The position numbers and the translations under genes are program-made. Below the pieces are notes generated by a model that had not been told where the DNA came from, made no database searches, and saw only the letters and a program-made list of their open reading frames with translations. This document shows, one piece after another, positions 44,391 to 55,545 of a stretch of 64,000 bases of DNA. How positions within the stretch are numbered: position 1 is the first letter of the stretch; the number at the start of each line of letters is the position of its first letter. This DNA comes from Lucifuga dentata (lineage: Eukaryota > Chordata > Actinopteri > Ophidiiformes > Bythitidae): the NCBI GenBank assembly GCA_014773175.1, contig VXCM01000305.1, forward strand, positions 461,084 through 525,083. Direction: 5' to 3'.

Positions 44391-46446
44391 CCGTTCTCTT
44401 CAATGGCAAAGTCAAAATGGCAAAAAGCCCTCCCATCATATTATACCCGGGAACATTTAAATGCTAATGTTATAAGCTCACATGCCTAATATGATAAGCT
44501 GACAAGCTTATTATAAGCTCTGAAGTTTTAAGAGTTTCTTCCATTAGTTATCACAGGAGGCATTAAATTGCATCGCTGCACTGTGCCAGAAGGTATGAAG
44601 TTAAATTCTCCTGCAGAAGAGATTATTTTGGCTGCCTGATTGTACATGATGGTTTGTCAAGAGACAGGGAAGAGCAGAGAGAGAGGAGCAGAAGTGGTTC
44701 GAGTTTGGCATGTGTGTGTGTGCATTTCATCTACTAGTGTATGTGGCTGTATAGAGGGTGGTTTATCCTGCAGAGAGCTGCACTAGAGCTGCGTGCTCTA
44801 TCCCTCCAGTTCCTTTAGTCCTGATAACCTGCAGCAGACCAACAAACAGGACTCAATCAAGCCATACAATTATGGCAAGCAGAGCACTTGATATAAACTG
44901 CAGGTGTAAATCATACTACTGACACGTATCTTTTCATGGCAATGACAGCAACATTCCACATTTAAAGTTTAGTTAAATTACCAAAAGGCTGCACACTGTG
45001 TTTTACAGAAGCTGCTCTTATGCTTATATGAATATTTCAGATCTTCTGGTGCTAAGTTTAACCATGTTGTACTATACCACATTCTGATCATATGTATATT
45101 CAGTGTGTTTACTGAAGCAGATATGCACACATGGATAAAGGCATATTGATGGTAGGCATACATGAAACATCTGTGTTCAAGTAAGCAACAAAACAGAGGA
45201 ACGTCATTTAAAAACAGTCATAACATCCATCAATACTAAGTTGAGAAATTAAAAGATCTGGAATCAATCCTTGTTTTTTCTTTGCTGTTATATTTTGTTT
45301 AGTCTTTACAAAATAAAAGCTAAACACTGTTTCCACAGAGTTGAGATTATTTTTTGGATTTTTTTTTTTCAAAATAATATGTGAATGAATCTTACAGGAC
45401 ATCTAGTATCCAGTCTCAAGAGATGGTGTCCATTTTTTCCTGTTGAATTGCGAAAGGATAAAAAATTCATAATGACACTTTTTCATGGTAAGTAAAAACA
45501 GAGCCAAGGATTGCTGGACACTTTGTGTGGAAAATATTTGAACACTGACACTCATTCATTTTTTTTTTTTTTTAANTTTTTTTTTTTTTTTAACTATTAC
45601 ATTATATTTGCTGAAAAAAAAAAGAAACTCATAAACTCACCATAAATGATCATGCTAACAACGACATCATCCAGTAAATGATCGAACAAAATTCACACTG
45701 CCCACAAAAGCTAATTTGCTGCAATAAAGCCCATTCTGATGTTCACAAAACCAAATCATTTACCATTGTCTACAAGATCTCAAGAGGAAACTTTGTAATT
45801 TCCCATGATTCAATTGACTCATTTACATTTAGGGTATTTACATTTTAATCAGGTGCTCTGTTCCACAGCATTCCCATTGATTAACCTTATCATTGGTTGA
45901 TATACTTTGGACACATTATGAATGACAGGATACGAACGACTGGCATGGGCCTTGCTCCATGAACATTCACTGTTCTCAATTAGTCAGTGATACTGCATCA
46001 GAGTAACAGCTGGCAGCTTCTGTCTGTCTAATCTCTCTTTGCAGCTGTGCTGGAACAGGCAACATGCTAGCCTAATTAGCCATGCTGTCTCTATGGGAAA
46101 ATGAAGCCTCGGGGTCCTAGATCAATGCGGCCATCCCTTATTCACTCTCTTCTGCTGTCATGCATAAACAAAACCCCTCACTAGAAGATACAATAAAAGA
46201 CACTGTTGTCACTGAAATGGTTTTATTACCCTTAGTGAGAAGCTGTCATTATGCTGTTTCTCCATTAGCACAAAGAGATGTTTAGATATGTGGCAAAATT
46301 AGACATTTGCATCTTTGTCAGTGGTGCAGTTGTGTCAATTTTCAACATTGCTGCAGAGGTCATTTTAAACTGATTGAACTAGTTTTCTTCTTTATCAAAG
46401 TTTTCAGCTAATGATTTGTTTACCATGTCACCACCACTAAAACCAC
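44387..46446. other. Unique DNA, possible regulatory stretch at 45640-46200
   Basis: Poly(T) with N at 45561-45592. From about 45640 to 46200 the sequence is unique and non-repetitive, with many ATTA/TTAATC and CAATTAGTCAG words, which is compatible with a conserved enhancer. That cannot be tested here. No gene seen. Confidence 0.3.

Positions 46447-46475
<29 letters not shown>
46447..46475. repeat. (CA)n microsatellite
   Basis: About 14 CA units. Confidence 0.95.
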
Positions 46476-46478
<3 letters not shown>

Positions 46479-47964
46479 TGCACAAAAAAGTGAAGCATTT
46501 TCATGTTTTTTGAACAGTTTTTTAAGATTGATGTCGAAGGAACAGAGATTGGGTATTGGGTTTGACTAGCTTGTTGTTGGCATAAGGAGAAAGTAATAAA
46601 GTCAATATTTTTGCAGGGTGCTGTGGGTAATACACAAACAGAACAACTTGACATTGATTAGCCTCTTCTTTTTGACAGCAATATGATTTTTCTCTTTACT
46701 TGGAGACCACAGCTGCATGTTGATGACCAAGTTTAACTGATAAAGTCTGAACCATCGATTAAAAAAAAAAGCCAATGTCTGCATGCACAACTCCTCCTTG
46801 TAAATTAAAAGGGACAGCAAAGTGGGGTGATAAATGAATACATTTGTTGATTGTATAATTAAGGTAGAACACATAATCAATTTGCATGTCACAGCCTAAG
46901 GTGCTAGAAAATGCACCATACCTTCAGTATTACAATAAATAGGATCGATTATAAGAATCTGGCACATACATAGCAGCCAGACATGCTCTCAAGTCATGCT
47001 CTGAAGTTCTCGTTTCCTGTCTACATTTTGATATGTTGTAAATTACTTGCTATATTATCAAAAATTGGCAGAGAGAAAGTAGCCAAAAATTATTTTTAAG
47101 TCTGAATGTAATATGTAAAATGTTTGGTTTTTCTATTTTGCAAATTTAACTATAAAGTAGCGTTATATTTTCTTGAATAAATTCAGCAGGGGAAAAGAAA
47201 AAACGAAAAACAAAAACTAAAAATAAAAATATTTAGATAGATATTTGAAAGAAGTATTTTACATAACTTTGTAGTCAATATAAAATATGATGGTGTTTAT
47301 TTTGTTTTAATAACATCCAGCAATTCTAAACTGACTTGCTGACTCTGAACCATTTGCTTCAGGGACTTCAGGAACTTTTGCTTCCTTTAACAGCTTTCAG
47401 TCTGCTTTGTTTGATGTGGAGATGCACAGTGTCATTGCTATGACCCCTGTTTGCTGTTACACCCCCCCCCCCCCNCCCCTGCTCAGCAGGGCCCGGTGTG
47501 GGTCACAAACCTGTAATAAACAGGAGGGGCCAAGGCTCGATTTGGGAAAAATGGGCACTTTCCTCGGCGTCTGAAAACGTCTGGAGTAATGCACTAAATT
47601 ATTGGGGTCAGTGACTCCACCCGCTCTGTTGATTTGTCTGTGGACACAGAAGGCTCACTGACATTGAAGGACATTTTTTCACCAACAAGGACTGTAAATT
47701 AAGAGACATTCCTGCACCAGAGCAGCTTATGTGAGGCAACAAGGATTGAAGTGTTTACTATAAAACCCCCTTGTTGATGCAAAACACACCAATACAGCCC
47801 TGCGAGGGTTTAAGGCTAAAGGAATGGCATTATTACAACAATGAAATGTGCTATGACCATGATGTAATTTCTAGATTAAAGGTACAGTGCTGCTCCANAA
47901 AAAAAAGAAAAGAAAAAAACAGCCCTTGATATTTTTTTTTTTCAAGACATGGACTAAAATTTGA
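46476..47964. other. Unique noncoding DNA with poly(C)
   Basis: Poly(C) with N at 47462-47479 and an N before poly(A) at 47898. The 96- and 91-codon minus frames near 46379-46892 have no recognisable domain. Confidence 0.45.
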
Positions 47965-48045
47965 AGAGTTAAAGGACTATACTGATGATTTTGCATGTTT
48001 GTGCCCGATAAATACATATACCACATGGTTTATATATGGAGTTTT
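47965..48045 (-). repeat. Interspersed repeat family B, copy 2 (inverted)
   Basis: Reverse-complemented, it reads GTATATGTATTTATCGGGCACAAACATGC AAAATCATCAGTATAGTCCTTTAAC (quoted here in two parts of the block), colinear with 22700-22780 and 49141-49200. It is the only inverted copy of the three. Confidence 0.55.
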
Positions 48046-49116
48046 CAAACATTTTGGCTATGTGCGGTTTATACACGAGTGGGGTAGTACACCTTTGGTT
48101 TCAAAATACATGACTGCGGCCCGTTTGTTCTTTTTACGACCAATAATTACAATGTACAGCACACTTCTTATGTCCAATCTATGGAATCAGCATGATGCTT
48201 TCATGCAGGCTCTGTGCCCACAGATATAATTTTTTATGTGCTCAGTTCTCAACTCCCTCACGTGCAGGTTTTACCTACGTGCTCTCCCATTTATGACATT
48301 ATTCTGATTCCATAATGTTGCTTCTGGCGATGAAGAGCACCCACAACCTTGCATGGAACTGTTAAAGCTCTTCCATTCTGATAGTGAACTCAGATTTTGA
48401 AAGCTTTTCAGGAAGTGACGTAATGCATCAGACTCTGGTAATGTGTTTGTTTCTTATAAGATTTCGACTGAGTTATGTAATTCTATAATGCCTTCTTGTC
48501 CAACCATTGTAAATGCAGAATAAAAAAAACAAAACAAAAAAAACAAACAAACTCTACAGCTACCTTTTGTCCTTATTTTCAAGTGGGTTATACATGGGTT
48601 TGTATCCCAAACATTGTAAATGTTCTTGGATGTGAGTAATACATGGTGTGTGTTATAATTGGGGAATTGTAGTACTCATTACTGCCAACCTGTTTCCAAA
48701 ACATAAAATCATATTTTAGTTTTTGTGTTATTTTCACCTAATCCCCTAATCTTTCAAAATCAAATGTTAAGGTAATACAAGCACCTTAAAATGCAATGTT
48801 TTTCCTGCTAACACTTACGTACAGTATGAATGCAGAAGGCACCATTGTTTTAATTTCTTGGTAAAAGCTGTCTTTTCCAGGGACTATATTCCCTGGCGGA
48901 GACATACATGCTCTTCTATGCAGCTCTGTCTTGGATTGGATAAGTTAAGTTACTTAGACAAAAATTTTAATAGACTGTTCACTGTGATGTATTAATTATC
49001 TCAAGCATGCTTCAAGTCTCTACAGTTGATTTTTATAGCATACTCGAATGAACTGAAACCAATAGCAGTTTGGAAGGTATGAAAAACAATTCTATTATTT
49101 ACTGCTCTAGTAGTAT
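48046..49116. other. Unique noncoding DNA
   Basis: AAAAC-type low-complexity near 48523-48551. No gene. Confidence 0.5.
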
Positions 49117-49117
49117 A

Positions 49118-49200
49118 TTTTGGAAAAACAGCTGGCAGTAATGTAAAGTGTGTATGGGTTGTATATATTGAACTCAAATATGCAAAATCACCAGTATGCT
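49118..49200 (+). repeat. Interspersed repeat family B, copy 3
   Basis: TTTTGGAAAAACAGCTGGCAG, then TAATGTAAAGTGTGTATGGG, TTGTATATATTGAACTCAAA and TATGCAAAATCACCAGTATG align with 22689-22768. About 1.1 kb from the inverted copy 2; no shared ends were found that would make the two a single element. Confidence 0.5.
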
Positions 49201-50554
49201 CTTTTCAGTGTTTAATCAGAGGACCTATTCGTATATATGTCAACACATGTCCAAAAACCTACATACACATAGAAACAGCATGAGTGTATTTTTAACATCC
49301 AGCATCCACAGAGTTGCACTACTATAGCTAATCAACCTAATGAGCCAAAGATTGCAGCAGTAATCAGGCGTCATTAGGTTTATGAGTATTTATTATCAGT
49401 GGCACGGAAATAATAAAGAAGAGCACCTCTTGTTGATTGCACACAAAGGAGTGAAGCCCTGCAATCTGTTTATTAATGGATCTCTGTCACCTGGCCACCA
49501 CAACTCAGCAGGCCAGGTCATCAATCAATGCTGGGCCCTGACTCAGAGAAGATAGATGTACTTCCCTTGTTCTGACCTGAATGTTAGACATTACAAAGCT
49601 GGCACAAAGAGGCCCACATGGTTCAGGGTATCATGTAGGTGGCCTCAGGCAGAGCTCTGCCTCTTGTTTCTCTCCTTGTATGTTTGTGTAAGCGTCCACG
49701 TGTGGCAGAGAAACACAGCTTATGCAAGTGTGTAAAGAAGAGTCGATTTGTTTGCTTTCAGTTCCAACCGTGCCTCATTTCGTTTGCCTGTGAGCAATGT
49801 TTCACGCTGGTTCCAGCCAGTTTGTGTGACTAGAGATGAAGCTTGTATGAAGGTCTTCTTCATGTTTTTCCTCTTTTATTTTAGCTGCTTGCAAGTGATG
49901 TCGGGCTTGTTAGGAATTAAATTACATACATACTCATACTGCATAGGCCACCAACCCATCTACATTTTCAGGTTAAAATTGGATTTAGAGCTTTTTTGAA
50001 ATGCCTTTACCATGTCTGCTGCAAATATTCGACACAATCTGGGAAATGAAAGTGTCTGTGTATGTGACTGAAAGCAGAGTGACTTATGAATAGAAAAGTA
50101 GGAAGAAGCAACTTGTCATTGGATGAGAAATAAAACCTACCCATGGTTGTATCATCTGATTCCTTTTGGGACAGTAATACACCGAGATTAGAAGAGATAT
50201 TGTGCTTTGCCTATTATGTGTGGCACTGCGCTCTTGGATTAGCAATGCTGTATGTCTCTTTAACCCACAGGGAGCCTGGCATGTTTGAGCTCAGTATACA
50301 CAAAGACAACCACCAGAAAATATGATCTATTGCAATAAATACAGTTGTTATTGCTGTTTCCCTGTAATTGCAGCACACATGAAGTAGTATAGGAGTAGAA
50401 GAATGGGTTAGTCATCTCAGTGCAGAAACAATACTTTCATAGAACAACATTTTAAGTAGAAAATACATTTCTCTGTGTGCCATTTTGTGCTTCACAGACA
50501 CCAACTTAGGCTGCTTACAGAGAGCAATGGTTAAACGATGGTGCATCTAGAGAT
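49201..50554. other. Unique noncoding DNA
   Basis: A non-repetitive GC-richer part lies at about 49370-49540. Frames at 49639-49999 overlap each other without a domain. No gene called. Confidence 0.4.
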
Positions 50555-50890
50555 TTGCATGCTGCTCTCCTTGCTACACATGGAACGCTCTGTACCTTGC
50601 TCATAGCAGGAAACAGAGTGCTGACGTCAAAGCAAGACCAAAATATCTCATCAAGAAATGCCAGTAGCTTTTGTAACCATTAGCTACATCCAAATGTAAC
50701 CACTAGCTGTCAATGTTACAATAGCTGCCAATGGACATTTTTGTTATGAGCATACAGTATATACCATTTAAAAAGCCTTGGTAGCTCTACCTGACTGCTG
50801 AAATCACCTTGGCCCAGATCATGGTTCCGATTTTACATTTGTGTTGTGTTATCTCCACATTGCTTATAAGCTTCTACACCGTTTTTCCCC
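50555..50890 (+). repeat. Diverged interspersed repeat, copy 2 (other copy 5880-6190)
   Basis: Shares the ordered blocks listed under 5880-6190, with an insertion of about 100 bp of CCATTAGCTAC/CCACTAGCTGTC-type sequence near 50680-50760. No coding capacity. Confidence 0.45.
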
Positions 50891-51844
50891 CCACTTCTAC
50901 CTACATATATACAGCCATTTCCTGTGGCACAAATTTGATGCTGATCATGTTTAGCCTTAATTGTGTATACTGTCTCAAAGGTAAAACTTGCTTACTTTTT
51001 GTCTCTTATTAAACTGTCACCTCTACACCACTTTTTCACTCCACCAGATCAGTGTTTTTGGGCAAATGGTGTTTTTGGGCTACTCTCACAGTTACAGATC
51101 CAGCTCACTGTGTCTGAAAACAGGCTTACATTATCAAAGAGCTATTTCACAGGGACAGCCAAGCAGAAAAATAATTCAAAGGTTTGCTTATCAAAACGGC
51201 TGGTGTAAAAGTTCAACAAATGGTTATTCCTGAGTCAATGTTCACATAACTGGTGGTCTGAAATAGTAATAGATGTCAGGGAGAGATTCTGACTTAATGA
51301 ATTAATTTTTATCAGAAGCAGGGTTGGAGCTGGAGGCAGCTACAGGTCCACAGGGCCTTCATACCCAGACAACACAAACAGATCTTGGGTGGGCATGATT
51401 GGTGAAAACATTCCCTTTTTTAGTTTGCCACATACAGCACAATTGGTGTGTCACTTTATACACATGCTGTCTTAAATTGGGGGGGGGGGNGGGGGGGGGG
51501 GAAGTGTTGCAGTGATGAGAGTTTCATTGGAAAGAAAAATGGAAAATGTGGTTCATTTTTGCATATTCCACAGAGGCAGTTCAATCTGACATGTTTGGTA
51601 AGTTTGTACTTTTATATCAAGACAGAAAATAGTTCTTTTCCACTTCTTGGCCAGTCTATTAGAGAGTTGTGTCATAGCAAGTTTTTCTCATTTCCATTTC
51701 ATTAATTTATTCATCACAAAGAAAAATGCATGAACCACTTGGTAATAAATTATTCTGCTAAATTTCTTATAAGAGTTACTATTTTATAGGAATCAAGAGA
51801 CATACTGTATGCTAGAAAACCAAAACTATTGGGTGATGGTGTGC
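50891..51844. other. Unique noncoding DNA with poly(G)
   Basis: A G run of about 21 bases with N at 51490. Overlapping 81-codon frames at 50963-51233 have no domain. Confidence 0.45.
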
Positions 51845-51973
51845 ATTATTAAATATATATATATATATATATATATACTGTCATACTGTGTGATTGTCAC
51901 CTGTAAAGNATTATTAAATATATATATATATATATATATATACTGTCATACTGTGTGATTGTCACCTGTAAAG
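51845..51973 (+). repeat. 64-bp exact duplication across a single N with (TA)n (assembly artefact)
   Basis: 51845-51908 equals 51910-51973, with N at 51909. Each copy holds a TA run of about 12 units. Confidence 0.85.
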
Positions 51974-52394
51974 AAAATGTATTTTAATTGTGAAAAAATC
52001 AATGGCAAATCATTTTTCTATAGTCCCAGAATAACTCTGACTTCAAAATGTGCCTGTCTTCAGCTGCATTTACACTATATGTTTCCTGATTCCTTTTTTT
52101 TTTTTTTTNTTCCTTTTTTTTTTTTTTGTCCTATATCCTCTTGATATCATTAATTGGCTATATAGCTGTGTTATCACAGTTTAGACCTGAAACAACCTGC
52201 AGCAAAAGAATCAAATGTCACAGAAATGGTTATAAAAGCTATTGCTTTATGAAGCCTCTTTTAAGGTTGACAACACTTAATTAAGCTGCAAAAACAACAT
52301 TACAGCACATGTTGCAGCTTGGGCATGTGTGGCAAAGTAGAGGAGTATCATATTTTATGATGTGTAAGTTGGAATAGCAAGTAAATTCCAATCT
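51974..52394. other. Noncoding DNA with N-interrupted poly(T)
   Basis: TCCTTTTTT repeats on both sides of N at 52109, so this is a small overlap artefact as well. The word shared with 41132 lies at about 52180. No gene. Confidence 0.5.
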
Positions 52395-52543
52395 GTATGT
52401 TTACATGACAGTCACATTGGCAGATATCCAATACATATCTGATTTATTTGCATAAAACAAGCCCAAAACAGATCTGAGTGTATCCAATTCCATGAGCTAT
52501 TTAGTGTTATCGACACATACGCGGACATCAGAATTAGGACTTT
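52395..52543 (-). mobile_element. Fragment of the 19526 inverted-repeat element
   Basis: Reverse-complemented, it follows 19545-19705: GGCAGATATC, GATTTATTTGCATA, CAGATCTGAG.GTATCC.ATTCCATG and CATCAGAATTAGGAC match in order with small indels. Only one end region is preserved. Confidence 0.6.
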
Positions 52544-52597
52544 TGTGCTGGGTGGATTTTAGTTGCTTAGACAGCTGACCACCCAGCCACAAACAAA

Positions 52598-52607
52598 TGT
52601 CAGGTTT

Positions 52608-52643
<36 letters not shown>

Positions 52644-52763
52644 AAACCTGACAAAAACCTTTCACAAAAACAAACATGTTTGTTTTTGTGAAATATATAT
52701 ATATATGTATATATATATATGTATATATATATATGTATATATATATATTTCACAAAAACAAAC
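52598..52763. repeat. Nested perfect palindromes with TA cores
   Basis: Three structures are interlocked. (1) 52598-52653 is a 56-bp perfect palindrome: 17-bp arms TGTCAGGTTTTGTTTTA and complement around a TA core. (2) 52660-52693 is a 34-bp perfect palindrome (arms TTTCACAAAAACAAACA). (3) The right arm of (2), 52678-52693, pairs again with 52748-52763 across a TA/TATG core. TTTCACAAAAACAAAC therefore occurs three times (+, -, +). TA cores and alternating arms suggest successive fold-back copying or a cruciform-prone locus. The two 60-70 codon Tyr/Ile-rich frames over it are artefacts. Confidence 0.85.
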
Positions 52764-53794
52764 GTGTTCACAGCAGTGAAAAAGGGAAAGCAAGGATGAG
52801 GAACCCTGGTCTGATGATGATAAATGTCTCACTTTGAATCATATGTTTTTACAAAAATTATCTGACAGACCAAAGGAAGATTTATGAGTCTGTGAAGTAT
52901 TATTTTTTTTGTTTATTCAGCTTTGCCATGGTTGTGCCCTGGCTCAGCCAGCACCAGTTCAAACACAGCTGGTCTGCTCAGAAAAATTCATCTACCTTCA
53001 TTAGGAATGCCAAAGTGACTCTGAAGATGCAATTCATTAATCCTCTGCAGTGAACAGTGTTCTTCATATTGTTATGGAAAATCGATGTGATTGAGCTGGA
53101 GAGCTGCCAACATGGTGTTCTGTTGGGGAGCCATGAAACATAGCTACAGTCTAATTTATGCAGGCAGCATAACCAGATCAAGGAAAAATCCCAAAACACA
53201 CCACACAGAGTTATCCTTACTTAACCACAGGATCAGCATCATCACAGACAAACAGTGTATTCACAGTACAGGTGGGTATGTGAGAAAGTGTGAGTGGGGA
53301 TGATAGATGATCTGGCAGCACTCTGCTTTTTCCTATTTCCTCCATCTTGAATTTACAGGCCTTCAACTCACCCACAGACCACTGTAAACGATAATGTGTG
53401 AACAGCTTGAGCTGTTAGTGAATTGATGATGCAAGGTATAATTTTTATTCTTTACCATTAAATAAGCTCTTGAAATTTCAAGGCATGTTGTTACCAATAT
53501 TTGAATTTAACCCTGAATAAAAAAATAAATAATAATTTGGCATAAATATTTTAATTATTAGCAAATGGAAAGAGAAAAGCAGTTATTTGCCTTAAACTAG
53601 TAAAATATTAATGTGTGTTTCTCACAAGCATTCCTCAAAAGATTTTACCTCCAACACCAAAACTGTACAACATGCAAAGTATATCCAAATTATGCAAAAT
53701 AGTGCTATGTGGCTGCAAAGTATTTGTTTTACAGGGTGAAAAAGTGAACAAAAAATATGAAGGTTTCCATAGCTTTAACTATAGCATGCACAAG
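52764..53794. other. Unique noncoding DNA
   Basis: No gene; short frames at 52978-53303 overlap on opposite strands. A 3-TAA-type AT stretch lies near 53516-53560. Confidence 0.45.
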
Positions 53795-53983
53795 CAGAGG
53801 TGGGTAGTAACGCATTCCATTTACTCTGTTACATTTACTTAAGTAACTTTTTTCACTGAGTACTTTTGTTGCAGGATACTTTTAACTCATACTTGAGTAT
53901 ATTTATGAAGAAAAATATATACTTTTACTCCATTACATTTGGTTGCACTCTTTGCATTACTTTTTTATTAATTGCGAGACAGT

Positions 53984-54118
53984 GCTCCGACGCAACGAGT
54001 CAAAATTCTCCGCTTTCTCCACTGCAGCAGAGAAAGTGAAAGCGACTGCTNGCTCCGACGCAACGAGTCAAAATTCTCCGCTTTCTCCACTGCAGCAGAG
54101 AAAGTGAAAGCGACTGCT
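53984..54118 (+). repeat. 67-bp exact duplication across a single N (assembly artefact)
   Basis: 53984-54050 equals 54052-54118, with N at 54051. The single-copy hAT relative at 28572 shows this part only once, which confirms the duplication is not ancestral. Confidence 0.9.
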
Positions 54119-54142
54119 CCACTGCATGTTTGTGTGTGTGTG

Positions 54143-54150
54143 TGTGAAAG

Positions 54151-54199
<49 letters not shown>

Positions 54200-54212
54200 T
54201 TTGNTGTGAAAG

Positions 54213-54261
<49 letters not shown>

Positions 54262-54265
54262 TTTG
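54143..54265 (+). repeat. 61-bp exact duplication across a single N in a GA microsatellite (assembly artefact)
   Basis: 54143-54203 equals 54205-54265, with N at 54204. Each copy is a GA-rich microsatellite ending GCGCTTTG. The hAT relative has only a short GTGTGAGAGAGCTTTG here, so the microsatellite grew inside this copy. Confidence 0.9.
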
Positions 54266-55005
54266 GTCCAATCACATTCAGCGTCCTGTCACCTCCATGA
54301 CAACGATGGGTTGACATGGCTTGATAGGTGGGCCGGCCGGTGTTTTTGCATATAATATAATATTAATTAAAATGAACTTAAACTAAGCAAACACGATTTT
54401 TTTCCTTCATAATTTTCTTGGCACTAGACGAAAAGTGGATTCTAAAAAGAGAAAGGCTGGTGTGGAGAAACAGCAGACAATTACAGAATTATTTGTCCCA
54501 GCTATCATTGGCATAACAGGTACATAATGCGATGGCATAATTGCCGAAACAAACAAATAATTGTCTTTGTCTAGCTAAAAATGTGGACATTTCAGCTTCT
54601 AAGAGCTCAACATGGAACTTGAGGAAACGTGACGGTAAGATGCAACGTTAGCTACTTAACTAGCTGCTGCTGCTAATGCTAACTCAAGTTTTCCTGTTCT
54701 ATTCTGAGCAAATTCATGAAACTAACCGAGCTAACTGTCTTGGGGCCAGAATTGTCATAATTTGTTATGTGGTAAATATTTGGTTTATTACTGTCTGCTG
54801 TTTTTTTTTATTTTATTTTATTTTTTTATATGATATGATTTGGATTGTATTAGAAGTACATATGGCTGCTTTACATTTTTTTTTTTTTTCCCCCCCTCAG
54901 AGGAGCACTTTAGCTTGTTGATTATTTGAAAGAATAAGCTTGGTCAAAGTTACTCACTACTCAAACAATCTTTTTAATAGATACTTAAAAAAATATACTT
55001 TTACT

Positions 55006-55431
55006 CACCAACTCTAAGAAAAAATCACAAAGAAACCTCATGTATGTATGTATGCTGTACTGAAATTGAGCTTGAAAAGGTCCTGACACCCACATGAAAC
55101 AAGTACGTGTGAAACACAGGACCAACCCAAAACCATCACAACAGCCCTAGCAACTGCCTTAGCAACTGCTCCAGCAACACCCAGAACATCATAAGCATTT
55201 TCTTGTAATTTCTGTCCAGCATATGAATCACAAACTTTTTAGCTTAAGGATCACTTGTACACTTATACACTTGCTGAGTGACATAGTACAGGGTTTTAGC
55301 TTCTACAAATGCTTTTTGGCAAAACTTTACTGAAATCACAGCACATTTCCTAAAGGAAATGCATTTCTAGTTAAACTTAAATACCTATTTCTTAATCAAG
55401 CCCATTTTATTTATGAATAATCTGCAACATT
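55006..55431. other. Unique noncoding DNA
   Basis: No gene or element recognised. Confidence 0.45.
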
Positions 55432-55545
55432 GACAGAGTTTCCAGTGATTTTTAAATATCTGATTGTCTGCAGAAATTTTGAGATTCATCTGCACCACCA
55501 GGGGGCACTTCAAGTACAACCGATGGTAGATGTACCAGAGGTTGC
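55432..55545 (-). mobile_element. hAT-like terminal relic, copy 2
   Basis: GCAGAAATTTTGAGATTCAT, CACCACCAGGGGGCACTTCAAGT (quoted as CACCAGGGGGCACTTCAAG) and GGTAGATGTACCA align with GTAGAAATTTCTAAGGTCAT, CACCAGGGGCACTTGAAG and GGTACACATACCA at 43755-43830. The outermost AGTGG.TCCCAA end is not preserved here. Confidence 0.4.

Larger units (their letters stand above)
53795..55005 (+). mobile_element. hAT-type DNA transposon, 3'-truncated copy
   Basis: It begins CAGAGGTGGGTAGTAACGC and follows the 28572-29670 element closely: TACTTTTGTTGCAGGATACTTTTAACTC, quoted in parts as GCAGGATACTTTTAACTC, CTTTGCATTACTTTTTTATTA, CATGACAACGATGGGTTGAC, GGGCCGGCCGGTGT and CAAAGTTACTCACTACT. The last 120-150 bp of the other copy, including its right inverted repeat, is absent after about 54980, so no target duplication can be found. 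The ATG of the short transposase-like frame is GTG here (54435), and an ACAGGTAC donor-like site follows it. Two N-flanked duplications have inflated the length by about 130 bp. Confidence 0.8.

Noticed and set aside
44480..44520. Small palindromic words (ATAAGCTGACAAGCTTAT)
   Set aside because: Arms of 8 bp or less are expected by chance in a window this size.
53972..54355. 127-codon Arg/Glu-rich frame
   Set aside because: Translation of a GA microsatellite doubled by an N-junction duplication inside a hAT relic.
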